The notes beneath the pieces were generated by a model, which worked only from the letters and a program-made list of their open reading frames with translations, was not told the origin of the DNA and ran no database searches. From Tharpella sp964457755 (GTDB taxonomy: Bacteria; Desulfobacterota; Anaeroferrophillalia; Anaeroferrophillales; Tharpellaceae), in contig CAYWGC010000002.1 of assembly GCA_964457755.1 (NCBI GenBank), positions 62,001 to 126,000 of the forward strand: a DNA stretch of 64,000 nt, given 5' to 3'. A program made the position numbers and the translations under genes. Below are positions 41,404 to 49,638 of the stretch, piece after piece; position 1 is the stretch's first letter, and each line of letters begins with the position of its first letter.

Positions 41404-42114
41404 ATGTCTAGGAAAAGCGTAAAAAATAAAAGATCGAGATTGTGGCGGCAATTTCTATTGATAATGTTGCTGTTGATCTTTTTGTTGACGGTTTTACAGG
41501 TGTTTGTTTTTGGTTTTGTCAGGCCCCCTCTGACGATTCCTCGGGCTCGGGCCTGGGTTGCAAGTGCTCTTAAACAAGGAGTTTCGCCTAAATCTCGGCA
41601 GTGGGTTAACCTTGAAGGGTTTTCACCGCATCTGCGGCGAGCCGTACTGGCCTCTGAAGATCAACGTTTCTTGCGCCATCATGGTTTTGATTTTATTGAA
41701 TTAGGTCTGGCTTTGCAGGTTCTGCATGAAGGCGGGGCTTTGCGTGGAGCCAGCACGATCTCCATGCAGACTGCCCGAACTATGTTTCTCTGGCCAGCGC
41801 GAAGCTGGTGGCGGAAATTGGCTGAAGCTTACTATACTATGTTGTTGGAATTGATCTGGAGCAAAGATAAAGTTCTTGAATTTTATCTGAACAGTGTTGA
41901 TTGGGGGCCGGGGATTTTGGGCGCTGAAGCAGCCTCTCTAAAATATTTTCATTGTCATGCTCTTGATCTCAGTAGTGAACAGTCCGCTTTGCTGGCAGCA
42001 GTCTTGCCGGGGCCTCATCTTTGGCGTCCTGATCGGCCCTCTGATGCGGTTAAACGGCGGGTCGAAAGGATTCGTCAAGAGATGGAAAAGGTACCTTTGG
42101 TTGGAGAAAGGTAA
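41404..42114 (+). CDS. mtgA: Monofunctional biosynthetic peptidoglycan transglycosylase
   Basis: A GT51 glycosyltransferase that polymerises lipid II without a transpeptidase domain. Seen: 236 residues, an N-terminal membrane anchor (about 17-37, FLLIMLLLIFLLTVLQVFVF), and the GT51 motifs ASEDQRFLRHHGFD near 84-97 with the catalytic Glu, RGASTISMQTARTMFLWPARSW (split near 117-138) and KDKVLEFYLNSVDWGPGILG. Motifs and length agree with MtgA. It diverges from the lytic transglycosylase gene across 83 bp. Confidence 0.95.
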   Translation: MSRKSVKNKRSRLWRQFLLIMLLLIFLLTVLQVFVFGFVRPPLTIPRARAWVASALKQGVSPKSRQWVNLEGFSPHLRRAVLASEDQRFLRHHGFDFIELGLALQVLHEGGALRGASTISMQTARTMFLWPARSWWRKLAEAYYTMLLELIWSKDKVLEFYLNSVDWGPGILGAEAASLKYFHCHALDLSSEQSALLAAVLPGPHLWRPDRPSDAVKRRVERIRQEMEKVPLVGER

Positions 42115-42198
42115 ACTTATGTTGATAGGGATCTGAAAACATCCTGTTTTTAAAGTTAATTATTGTTTATTTGCGAGCGTGCTAATTGATTTTTGGCT

Positions 42199-42224
42199 TA
42201 CGGGTCTCAAGCCCGCATTAGTTG
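42199..42224. repeat. Small dispersed repeat CTCAAGCCCGCATTAGTT
   Basis: CTCAAGCCCGCATTAGTT at 42206-42223 matches 10380-10397 (CTCAGGCCCGTATTAGTT) with two differences, and forms a CGGG...CCCG hairpin with the preceding bases. It lies between mtgA and the export-family gene in a 205-bp gap that otherwise shows nothing. Confidence 0.5.
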
Positions 42225-42319
42225 ATTTTTATGGTCTTTCTCCTTGACAAGTTCCCGGCAACCGTTGTAGTCATCGTAACTCTCTATTTTTATTAAAAGA
42301 AAATATTTGCAGAATATTT

Positions 42320-43114
42320 ATGGGTTTTTTGGAGAATATTAAATTCTGGCGGCGCCGAAGATCATCTTTGCCTGCGGATGATGAGAATCTTAGTGCAAGC
42401 GGGTTTTCCGAGACGAATGCTTTGGGAGATTGTGACGATCATTGCGCTCATGTCGATGAGGTCGGGACAGCTCTTTATCAGAGTGGGGAAGGCCGGGTTT
42501 TTTTGTTTGGCCTCTTGTTGAGTGTGCTTTTTATCGGTCTGGTAATATACTATCTGTCTATCGATATAAAAGCCGGGCAGACCCTATTGCTAGCCTTTGT
42601 GGCGCACACCCTGGGGGGGCGTGCGGCTGGTATCGGGCTCTGTATTGCCTTTGGATTTTCAACCTGGGTGACGATCGCCTACAATATGTTTCTTGAGGTC
42701 TTGATCGTCTGTTACTGTTATTCTCTTTTTGTTTTCTCTTTTAAAAATTATCTCAACTGTAAATGGCTTACTACCGCAACTAAAAATGCTGAAAAACAAG
42801 CCCTTAAACACAAAAACATTGTTGCCCGTTACGGCTGGTTGGGAATTTTTGCTTTTGTCATGATTCCTTTGCCCATTACCGGCCCGGCCGCGGGTTCAAT
42901 TATTGCGTACTTTCTTAAGTTCAGTGTTAAGCGTAATTTTGCCGCAGTCTTTTCCGGTACTTTGGCATCAATTGTTATCTGGACTTTCTTTTTTGATTAT
43001 CTTGACCGACATATCGATGTTTTTAAATATTTTGTGGTTGTGGTATTGTTGATTGTCTTTGTCTCTTACTTTAAAACCATTAAAAAATGGTTTTCCCAGG
43101 AGATAGAGGATTGA
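42320..43114 (+). CDS. Small multidrug export family membrane protein (COG2426)
   Basis: A polytopic membrane protein of the putative small multidrug export family (Sm_multidrug_ex), whose transport role is not proven. Seen: 264 residues; an N-terminal soluble, acidic stretch (about 1-55, DDHCAHVDEVG); then membrane segments VFLFGLLLSVLFIGLVIYYL, TLLLAFVAHTLGGRAAGIGL and the family core ARYGWLGIFAFVMIPLPITGPAAGS (split near 173-197); then a C-terminal membrane hairpin. The P-L-P-I-T-G-P motif is characteristic. It stands alone between mtgA and the STAS gene. Confidence 0.75.
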   Translation: MGFLENIKFWRRRRSSLPADDENLSASGFSETNALGDCDDHCAHVDEVGTALYQSGEGRVFLFGLLLSVLFIGLVIYYLSIDIKAGQTLLLAFVAHTLGGRAAGIGLCIAFGFSTWVTIAYNMFLEVLIVCYCYSLFVFSFKNYLNCKWLTTATKNAEKQALKHKNIVARYGWLGIFAFVMIPLPITGPAAGSIIAYFLKFSVKRNFAAVFSGTLASIVIWTFFFDYLDRHIDVFKYFVVVVLLIVFVSYFKTIKKWFSQEIED

Positions 43115-43201
43115 TATAAGTTCTGTAGTTATTGATTTACCCGATATGTTTTGCTTAGAGCTGAGTTGTAAAAATTAATTTTATTTAGGTGGAGGGTTTT
43201 G

Positions 43202-43480
43202 ATGGAAACGAGATTGGCACTTAAGGGTGATGTTGCAAATATTGAAACCTGGGATGAGTTTTCACAAGAGCTTAACGCGGCAACTGATTCCGGGGTGGAG
43301 AAACTGGTTCTGGATATGGAGAGGGTAACTTATCTCAATTCAAGTGCGCTGGGCTCTATTGTTAGTGCCCAGAGAAAAGTTGCCGATCGTGAAGGTGAGA
43401 TGGTGCTGGTCAATGTTTCGAAAAAATTACTCCAGTTTTTCGAACTCTACAATCTTACGGAAATTCTGACCATCGAATAG
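43202..43480 (+). CDS. STAS-domain anti-sigma-factor antagonist-like protein
   Basis: A lone STAS domain (92 residues) of the SpoIIAA/RsbV type. Such proteins bind an anti-sigma or serine kinase and are switched off by phosphorylation of a conserved Ser. Seen: VEKLVLDMERVTYLNSSALG (near 37-56), with the candidate phospho-Ser in NSSALG, then VNVSKKLLQFFELYNLTEIL. ATG 43202 follows AGGTGGAGGG with good spacing; the TTG three bases upstream is not needed. No RsbW-like kinase, PP2C phosphatase or sigma factor is adjacent, so its partners are elsewhere. Confidence 0.88.
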   Translation: METRLALKGDVANIETWDEFSQELNAATDSGVEKLVLDMERVTYLNSSALGSIVSAQRKVADREGEMVLVNVSKKLLQFFELYNLTEILTIE

Positions 43481-43521
43481 AGTAATAAATGCGGCTGACC
43501 CGAAAATGTTATTTCCAGCAA

Positions 43522-43640
43522 CCGGGATTGGGACCTTTAGTTTGTGCCCGAACGGAGTGAGGAAGTACCCTTGGGGTGTCCCCTTCGAGCGCCAAGTGAA
43601 GCGAAGTTCACTGATTTTCTCTGTCATTTAAGTGCCAATC
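43522..43640. repeat. Dispersed intergenic repeat, copy B
   Basis: Shares CCGGGATTGGG (43522-43532) and GAGGAAGTACCCTTGGGGTG (43559-43578, two differences) with the region after rpoH, and TTCTCTGT.A.TTTAA near 43615. It lies in the gap between convergent STAS and isomerase-like genes. It appears non-coding. Confidence 0.55.
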
Positions 43641-43694
43641 ACAAGAAAGTCCCTCCCCGAGGACTTGCCTGTTTTCCCCTGGGCCCTACTCCGT

Positions 43695-44534
43695 TTAAAA
43701 AAGTTCCGATCTTAGGTATTCGTTCACTTCGCTGAGAATTTCAATAATCATATCACGTTTTTGGGGGAGTTCCGTCGGAATCAATTCAAGCGTGACGGCA
43801 CCCTCATAGTTGCGCTCTTTGAGCATGTAGAGAAAACGGGTTAAAGGGAGGATACCGCGTCCTGGAAAGAGATGTTCCCGACCGTGGCCATAATCACTGA
43901 AATGGATGTTTTTAATTCTGCCACTAACTAAAAGGCGTTGGGCTTCGCCGAGAAAGTTGGGGTTGTGGGAACCTATGTGGGTTGTGTCCAAAGTCATGAA
44001 AAGATTATGTTTTTCAATAAAATCAAGCATTTTTTCGGACTTTCTCAGGATGTTTGGGTTGTAGCGAATTCGGTTGCCGATATAGGGCATGTTCTCAAGG
44101 GTGACGATGACTTTGCTGTCGTCGACCAGAGTCTGATAATCTTCAACTTTATTAAACCAGCGCCGAAAAGTAAATTCCGGTGGGAACCAGAACGGGGGAT
44201 GGAAATTTACTAGTGGGATCTCAAAATCTCGGGCCAATTCAACGCATTTAATAAGTGAGGTTCCACTATGGCCCCAGCCATGGAGTTTGAAAAAAGGGGC
44301 GTGGATCGAAAGGATTGGGCAGATAGGGAGCAGTTTTTCAATGATTTTATGGGGGTTACTATTCTCGAAAAGAGCGTTGATGATCAACTCGACTCCATCA
44401 TAGCCACATTCAGAAGCGATCTCGAAGATCTCGGAAAGTTTCCTTGTGAAGAGGGTGCCAGCAGAAAGGACGACAGCCCGTCTGGGTGCGATGATCCGGG
44501 GCAACGGGTTAAATGTGTGATCTGAATCCATCAC
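43695..44534 (-). CDS. Sugar phosphate isomerase/epimerase-like TIM-barrel protein
   Basis: AP-endonuclease-2/xylose-isomerase-like TIM barrel; typical members isomerise or epimerise sugars or cyclitols with a divalent metal. Seen: 279 residues; the barrel runs over about 25-265 with CGYDGVELIINALFEN, LSIHAPFFKLHGWGHSG, VTLENMPYIGNRIRY (metal-ligand Glu), FMTLDTTHIGSHNPN and KNIHFSDYGHGREHLFPGRG. The Glu, Asp and His ligands expected of the superfamily are visible. The substrate is unknown. It is not in an operon, and diverges from the AEC transporter gene across 63 bp. Confidence 0.85.
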   Translation of the reverse strand: MMDSDHTFNPLPRIIAPRRAVVLSAGTLFTRKLSEIFEIASECGYDGVELIINALFENSNPHKIIEKLLPICPILSIHAPFFKLHGWGHSGTSLIKCVELARDFEIPLVNFHPPFWFPPEFTFRRWFNKVEDYQTLVDDSKVIVTLENMPYIGNRIRYNPNILRKSEKMLDFIEKHNLFMTLDTTHIGSHNPNFLGEAQRLLVSGRIKNIHFSDYGHGREHLFPGRGILPLTRFLYMLKERNYEGAVTLELIPTELPQKRDMIIEILSEVNEYLRSELF

Positions 44535-44597
44535 TCTCTATTAACAAGAGTTACAAATAAATAAAACCAAAATCTTCAGGCCGAGTCATATTTTATT

Positions 44598-45524
44598 ATG
44601 GCTAAAGTTATTACAACGATTATTCCAATCTTCATGCTGATTATGTTAGGGGCCGGGGCCCGGCGTTTTGGCTTTATGAAGGCCGATTTTATTGCATCAG
44701 CCAATCGCCTGGTCTTTTATCTGGCGATTCCGGCTCTGGTTTTTCGGGCCTTGACAAAAGCCTCATTACGTTCTGAATTTGATCCCTGGTCGGTGATTAT
44801 GATGGTGATTGCCGTGCTTTTTGTGGTCGCGTTGGCAGTTTTCTGTAATCGATGTCGGAAAGCTTTTGATGGACCTTTTCAGGGAACCTTTGCCCAAGCC
44901 ACTATCCATGGCAATCTTGGTTATATCGGTTTGGCGGTGGCTTTTTACTATCTCGATGAGAGTGGTTTTGCCCGAGCCAGTATGATGGTTGGTTTTTTAA
45001 TGATTCTCCAGAACTTGTTAGGGGTTGTTCTCCTGCAATACTACTGTTGCGAAAAAGAGGTTTCTCGTCGTGGACGCGACCTGCTCGCTTCAGTTCTTTT
45101 CAACCCGGTTATTCTAGCGGCCTTGGCAGGGATTATTTTCAATCTCAGTAATCTCCCTTTGCCGCAGATTTTTGATCGCTTTCTGATGATTTTAAGTGGC
45201 TTGGCTTTGCCTATGGGGCTTTTGTTGATTGGTGCATCAATCTCTTTTGCTATGCTCCGGCAATGGTTGCCGCAGGCAGTTTTGGTTGCCATCTTAAAAC
45301 TTTTTTTACTCCCGGCCATCGGTTTGCTGCTTTTTCGATTGGCTGGGGTTGAGGCGCAAACTTTTGCACCGGGGTTGATCCTGTTGGCGGCACCGACCGC
45401 GACGCTGACCTATGTCATGGCCCGCGAGATGGGCGGCCATGTCGACCTGGCCGTCGCCTCAATCTCTCTGACAACAATCCTCTCGGCCTTCAGCTATGCT
45501 TTATGGTTGGGTTTTTTAGGTTGA
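44598..45524 (+). CDS. AEC-family transporter (auxin efflux carrier-like)
   Basis: A ten-helix-type membrane transporter; bacterial members are linked to malate/malonate or amino acid export, without a firm general substrate. Seen: 308 residues, mostly hydrophobic, starting MAKVITTIIPIFMLIMLGAGARRFGFM. It has SANRLVFYLAIPALVFRALTK (split near 35-55), ATIHGNLGYIGLAVAFY near 98 and a C-terminal APTATLTYVMAREMGG, the family's characteristic half-site region. ATG 44598 is used. It is convergent with the transaminase gene across 31 bp. Confidence 0.88.
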   Translation: MAKVITTIIPIFMLIMLGAGARRFGFMKADFIASANRLVFYLAIPALVFRALTKASLRSEFDPWSVIMMVIAVLFVVALAVFCNRCRKAFDGPFQGTFAQATIHGNLGYIGLAVAFYYLDESGFARASMMVGFLMILQNLLGVVLLQYYCCEKEVSRRGRDLLASVLFNPVILAALAGIIFNLSNLPLPQIFDRFLMILSGLALPMGLLLIGASISFAMLRQWLPQAVLVAILKLFLLPAIGLLLFRLAGVEAQTFAPGLILLAAPTATLTYVMAREMGGHVDLAVASISLTTILSAFSYALWLGFLG

Positions 45525-45555
45525 GACAGGCCGATTTGGAAGAGTCTCGGCCGGA

Positions 45556-46395
45556 TTAGGTCTGTTTGGGAAAAAAATCTTTGATGATTTTACTGAACGG
45601 CCCAGGCTGGCCGTTAGCAATTATGGTGTCGTCGATCTTTATAACCGGGATAAGATCCATGGTTGAGCTGGTGATCAAAACTTCATCGGCTTTAAGGGTT
45701 TCTGCCAGAGTGCACTCGCGCTCGATTTGTTTAATGCCGTGGACTTTGGCTTGTTGTAATATGTAGCTTCTGGTGACGCCCTTTAAGATGTGCTGGTCGG
45801 CGGGGGGGGTGTGCAGCACTTCATCCTTGATGAAGAAAATGTTGGCGGCCGTACCTTCACGTACCAATCCCGTTTCCGTAACAAAAAGAGCTTCCTGGTA
45901 GCCACTCTCTACGGCCTTTTGTTTCATCATGATATTGGGCAACAGGGCAATACTTTTTATGTCACAACGGCTCCAACGGATTTCAGGGACAGTCATAATT
46001 GCAACCCCTTTAAGGGGGATTTGTGGGTCATATTCCGGGTGAGCTCTAAAGGTCATGGTCAGATTGGCTTTGATTTTGGAAGAGTAGTTGTGACGGCGAG
46101 GTTCAGTACCCCGGGTTATCTGGATATAGACCATGGTTTCGCTGAAACCGGCCTCTTTGATGCCGTGTTCTATCATAGTGGTAAGTTCTGTTGAAGATGC
46201 GGGCAGTTGCAGGAGTATGGCGTCAGCACTTCTCTGAAGTCTTTCGAGATGTTCCTGGATGAGAAAGGGCTTGCCGCTACGCGTGACAATGACTTCGTAA
46301 ATGCCGTCAGCAAAGAGGTAGCCCCGGTCATTTATCGGAACGAAGGCTTTTTCCAAGGGCATGAATCTGTTATTGATATAGGCTATTTCCGGCAT
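45556..46395 (-). CDS. D-amino-acid (D-alanine) aminotransferase, class IV PLP enzyme
   Basis: Transfers amino groups between D-amino acids and 2-oxo acids, supplying D-Glu/D-Ala for the wall. Seen: 279 residues, fold-type IV PLP enzyme with YINNRFMPLEKAFVPINDRGYLFADGIYE (split near 6-34), catalytic Lys147 in CDIKSIALLPN, and VTETGLVREGTAANIF near 195-210. The CDIKS motif favours D-amino-acid transaminase over branched-chain aminotransferase or aminodeoxychorismate lyase. Length is standard. It lies leftward, 34 bp after the unknown 251-residue gene, and could be its operon partner. It fits the envelope-rich content. Confidence 0.88.
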   Translation of the reverse strand: MPEIAYINNRFMPLEKAFVPINDRGYLFADGIYEVIVTRSGKPFLIQEHLERLQRSADAILLQLPASSTELTTMIEHGIKEAGFSETMVYIQITRGTEPRRHNYSSKIKANLTMTFRAHPEYDPQIPLKGVAIMTVPEIRWSRCDIKSIALLPNIMMKQKAVESGYQEALFVTETGLVREGTAANIFFIKDEVLHTPPADQHILKGVTRSYILQQAKVHGIKQIERECTLAETLKADEVLITSSTMDLIPVIKIDDTIIANGQPGPFSKIIKDFFPKQT

Positions 46396-46429
46396 CTTAA
46401 TGTTCCTCTGTTTTGCAGTTTACTTTGTT

Positions 46430-47185
46430 TTACGCATTGATTTTTGGTCGTAGGCTGTTCCGGTAGTTCTTGGCCTTTTCATTCCTGCTGTTGATAATCT
46501 TTTCCAGTCTGGCAAGGGTGTTTTGTTGTTTTATCTTGCCCTCTTTCTCTTCGAAATAGTTTATTTCATCATCAATCAATTCAATTGCGCGATCAAAAGG
46601 AAAAGGGTCGTGATCAGTATGGCTTAAAGGAGGTTTTTTGTGCGAAACCTCTTTGATAAGTTTTATGGTTTCGGCGTCTATCTCTTTACTAGTATTAATC
46701 AGAGAAGGTGGATCACTTTTTTTGATAAATGTCAGGGCTGCACTCAGGGCTTCTGGGTAGTCGTCAGAAATATGGCATTTAAAGGGGATGAAATTGAAAA
46801 ATTGGCCTATTTTAATGCTTAACTTTAGGGATGGGTTGAGACCATAATAGATTGCGGCTAACATCTGGTCTCGTTTTTTCATTTTGTCTATAACATAGCG
46901 TCGAGTCTCTAGAGATACTTTTTTCGTAATCCCAGAATAGTTGAAAATGTGAATGTAGGGTCTTTTCTGAAAATATTTCTCAATGATTTTAGCTGTAAAA
47001 TCAAAAGCTTGTATGGCGTTATTTAAATTTGGTGTGCCAAAATTATGGGTTAAAAGAATCTGTTCTCCAATAATATCAACAGAGATTTTATAATCTCCCC
47101 CGAAACTGACTTTATGCCATTCCGGTTTGTTGAGGATAGGTAGTTTGGTGACGGGGCAGATATATGTATCGATGGGTAAACTCAT
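46430..47185 (-). CDS. Uncharacterised protein, 251 residues, with a C-terminal coiled coil
   Basis: Not recognised with confidence. Seen: no signal peptide or membrane segments. An alpha/beta N-terminal domain (about 25-165) contains PYIHIFNYSGITKKVSLETRRYV and LAAIYYGLNPSLKLSIKIGQFF (both split), a layout that recalls STAS-like or sensor N-terminal modules fused to histidine kinases in Deltaproteobacteria (from memory, uncertain). A charged helical tail follows (about 205-250, IELIDDEINYFEEKEGK). The start overlaps the stop of the upstream acetyltransferase gene (ATGA), so the two are translationally coupled. It may be a small signalling or structural partner. Confidence 0.7.
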   Translation of the reverse strand: MSLPIDTYICPVTKLPILNKPEWHKVSFGGDYKISVDIIGEQILLTHNFGTPNLNNAIQAFDFTAKIIEKYFQKRPYIHIFNYSGITKKVSLETRRYVIDKMKKRDQMLAAIYYGLNPSLKLSIKIGQFFNFIPFKCHISDDYPEALSAALTFIKKSDPPSLINTSKEIDAETIKLIKEVSHKKPPLSHTDHDPFPFDRAIELIDDEINYFEEKEGKIKQQNTLARLEKIINSRNEKAKNYRNSLRPKINA

Positions 47186-47802
47186 AGATGAAGATTTTCT
47201 TCTCTGTCAGATATCAGGTTGTGATTGATAAATTCTTCAATATTTGGTGTTTCAATCAGGTGTAGTTGTTCTCTGATTTTATCTATAGGCCAGTTCCACC
47301 AGGCAATTCTGAGGAGCGATTCAATCTCCTCTTGAGAGAAACGAAAAGCGATTCTCAGAGCCGGGTTGCCGCCGACAATCTCATAATCTTCAACATCTTT
47401 TGCAACCACACTGGCTGCTGCAATTACGGCTCCATTGCCAATTCTTACACCTGAGAGGATGACCGCCCCTCGAGCAATCCAGACATCATTGCCGATTTCA
47501 ATATTACCTTTGCCAGTTGGGTGCTCCCGGTTTTTAGGGAAATTTTCAAGCAGGCGGCCAAAAGGGTAGGTGCTGATCCAGTCACTGCGGTGATTACCGT
47601 CAACCAAAAGATGAACATCATCAGCGATCGAACAGAATTTACCGATACGCACCCCGTATTTTTGCGACCATCGGTGAATCTTGGGTTTGCCGTAGCTGTA
47701 GGCCCCGATTTCGATGTTGGTCTCTTCTATCAGGTCGCAGGTAAAAGGGTTTTTCTTTTTATCCTTACCCTTGCTGGAGAGTAATTTCTTAATAAAGTTC
47801 AT
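47182..47802 (-). CDS. CatB-related O-acetyltransferase (left-handed beta-helix)
   Basis: A hexapeptide-repeat acetyltransferase of the xenobiotic acetyltransferase (CatB/VAT) type; acceptors range from chloramphenicol to cell-surface sugars. Seen: 206 residues, GAYSYGKPKIH, SIADDVHLLVDGNHRSDWISTYPF with the conserved His of the NHR motif, and beta-helix rungs IEIGNDVWIARGAVILSGVRIGNGAVIAA (split), then VVGGNPAL-type end (IVGGNPALRIAFRF). It lacks a resistance context and is more likely a sugar O-acetyltransferase. It overlaps the downstream unknown gene (ATGA). The start ATG is at 47802. Confidence 0.85.
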   Translation of the reverse strand: MNFIKKLLSSKGKDKKKNPFTCDLIEETNIEIGAYSYGKPKIHRWSQKYGVRIGKFCSIADDVHLLVDGNHRSDWISTYPFGRLLENFPKNREHPTGKGNIEIGNDVWIARGAVILSGVRIGNGAVIAAASVVAKDVEDYEIVGGNPALRIAFRFSQEEIESLLRIAWWNWPIDKIREQLHLIETPNIEEFINHNLISDREENLHL

Positions 47803-47902
47803 TGTCGATGGTTAGATGAAAGGGCAGAGGGTAAAAGAGGTATAACGAGTGGCAGTTTATACGGTGTGGTGGTCTTTAAAGTCAAGTTTTTCTTTGTTTT
47901 TT

Positions 47903-47980
47903 AACCACGGATTACACGGATAACACGAATACCCAAAAGAGTCTTGGTTTTATCCGTGCCAATCCGTGTGATCCGTGGTT
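47903..47980. repeat. Inverted repeat of AACCACGGATTACACGGAT units
   Basis: Left arm 47903-47920 (AACCACGGATTACACGGA) pairs with 47963-47980 with one mismatch; both arms contain CACGGAT units spaced about 9-10 nt. It lies between the acetyltransferase gene and the FAD oxidase gene. Another member of the short-period hairpin family. Confidence 0.8.
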
Positions 47981-48011
47981 TTGAAATTTGTTTGGGCTAT
48001 GTATGATTAGC

Positions 48012-49619
48012 TCAGGGAATAAAAACATTGCCGCGGTTGATCAAAAAATCAGGATCGATGGCAGCTTTGCACGCTTTTAACTGCTCGATTGCAGCTTGGT
48101 TATAGAGGGTGAGGAAATCTTTACGTTTGCGTTTACCGGTGCCATGTTCGCCCGAATAGACACCGCCCAAATCTACCGCTTTGCTAATGAAAAGGTCGTA
48201 GAGCTCGGCGGCTCGTTTTAATTTTTCTTGTTCGGGGAGGAGCGTGAAGTGGAGATGGCAGTCGCCAAAATGGCCAAAAGATAGATAGTCTATACCTTCA
48301 CTTTTGAGCAGGGCGTGAATATAATCAAGGAATTTGGCGAAATGCTCAGGTGGGACGACGGTGTCGGTCATGATTGTGTAGGTGCCGTGTTTTTGGATTA
48401 CTTCAAGAGCGTTGGCTGGTATTGAGTGGCGAGACTCCATGAAAATCCTGCGTTTTTGATCGCTGTCTAAGGGAAGCACGGCTTCGGGGTCAATTCCGCA
48501 GTCAGCCGCCAGGAGACGGTTGAACCAGAATTCAATTTGCTCCTCGGGGTTTTCGTTACCGATTGGGATTTGCAGGTAAATGGCGACCTGATTGTCACCG
48601 TAAAAGAGGCGCTCTTTGTGATCCATGTAGCTTAATGAATTGACTCCGAAATACTCAAAAGCGCTTAAAGTACCAAAATTTCCATTAAGTTCACGGTCGA
48701 GGAACTGATAAAAAGCAATGGCCTGTTTTTCATCAGGGAGTGAAAAAAAGAGGTCAAGATAGGCTTTGGGCCGCCGGGATAGTTTTAAGGTGCTGCCGGT
48801 AACCAGGCCAAAGAGACCTTCACTGCCGATAAACATATCGATCAAATCTATTTTACCGTCCGGTGAAGAAAAGGGGCCGCTGGCATTCTTAATCTCTGGT
48901 CGGGGGTAAGTCGGTACTGGCCAAACTCTTTCATGGTCACCACTGTTTAGGATGAATTTCCCTTTGTCAGATATATATTGTCCGCGCACAGCGCTAACTT
49001 TCAAGCCGTCGGGCATGAGAATGTCAAGTCCCTCAACCCAGTCTCTGGTGGCACCGATTTCACCTGGAGTGAAGCCGGAAGCGTTACAGGCGATGGCTCC
49101 TCCGACCCAGGCGTCACCGCGGCTGGTAGGGTCGACCGGGTAGTAGAGGGTTTTGCTGGTCTCTTCAAGAATCATTTCACGCAACTCTTCAAGGATAATA
49201 TTGACCGGACTGGTTACCAAAAGTTTATTCTGATCTATGGAAACCTTGGGTTTATCAAGTTTTGCGGTCGAAAGGACGATGCCGCCTTCAGCAGTTGCGC
49301 TGCCAGTTAGATTAGAGCGCCCACCGGAGAGTGTTATTGGAATCTTCGCCGCCCGGCCAGCCCTCAGGATTATGGCTGCCTGCAGTTCGTTCTCCGGCCG
49401 GCAGAGGGCTTCAGCCTGGGCCGGCAGGTTAGAGCTGTCAGCGGCAAAGCCAGCAATAATCTCGGGATCCAGAACTATCCTTAAAGAGAATTTTTCGTCT
49501 AGAAATTCAGCAATTTCCAAAAGATTTTCTACCCCTTGATGGGTGCTGCAAAAAATATCAATCTCTTGGTATTCAGAATCGCTCAAAACTTTCGTCAGGG
49601 GGATGATGTTGGTGCTCAT
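48012..49619 (-). CDS. FAD-binding oxidase, D-lactate dehydrogenase/GlcD type
   Basis: Oxidises D-lactate (or a related 2-hydroxy acid) to the 2-oxo acid with FAD. Seen: 535 residues; FAD_binding_4 domain with PITLSGGRSNLTGSATAEGGIVLST (split near 90-120), PVDPTSRGDAWVGGAIACNASGF (split near 160-185) and SEGLFGLVT near 270; then the FAD-oxidase C-terminal domain with GHFGDCHLHFTLLP (near 440) and YSGEHGTGKRKRKDFL near 485. The catalytic-site His motifs are present. It is 19 bp downstream of the LarA gene, so a racemase plus D-lactate dehydrogenase pair is likely. Glycolate oxidase is an alternative. Confidence 0.85.
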   Translation of the reverse strand: MSTNIIPLTKVLSDSEYQEIDIFCSTHQGVENLLEIAEFLDEKFSLRIVLDPEIIAGFAADSSNLPAQAEALCRPENELQAAIILRAGRAAKIPITLSGGRSNLTGSATAEGGIVLSTAKLDKPKVSIDQNKLLVTSPVNIILEELREMILEETSKTLYYPVDPTSRGDAWVGGAIACNASGFTPGEIGATRDWVEGLDILMPDGLKVSAVRGQYISDKGKFILNSGDHERVWPVPTYPRPEIKNASGPFSSPDGKIDLIDMFIGSEGLFGLVTGSTLKLSRRPKAYLDLFFSLPDEKQAIAFYQFLDRELNGNFGTLSAFEYFGVNSLSYMDHKERLFYGDNQVAIYLQIPIGNENPEEQIEFWFNRLLAADCGIDPEAVLPLDSDQKRRIFMESRHSIPANALEVIQKHGTYTIMTDTVVPPEHFAKFLDYIHALLKSEGIDYLSFGHFGDCHLHFTLLPEQEKLKRAAELYDLFISKAVDLGGVYSGEHGTGKRKRKDFLTLYNQAAIEQLKACKAAIDPDFLINRGNVFIP

Positions 49620-49638
49620 ATGCTTTCCTCTCCAGGTT

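Noticed and set aside
45790..46194. Open frame antisense to the D-amino-acid transaminase
   Set aside because: Mirror frame; no support.
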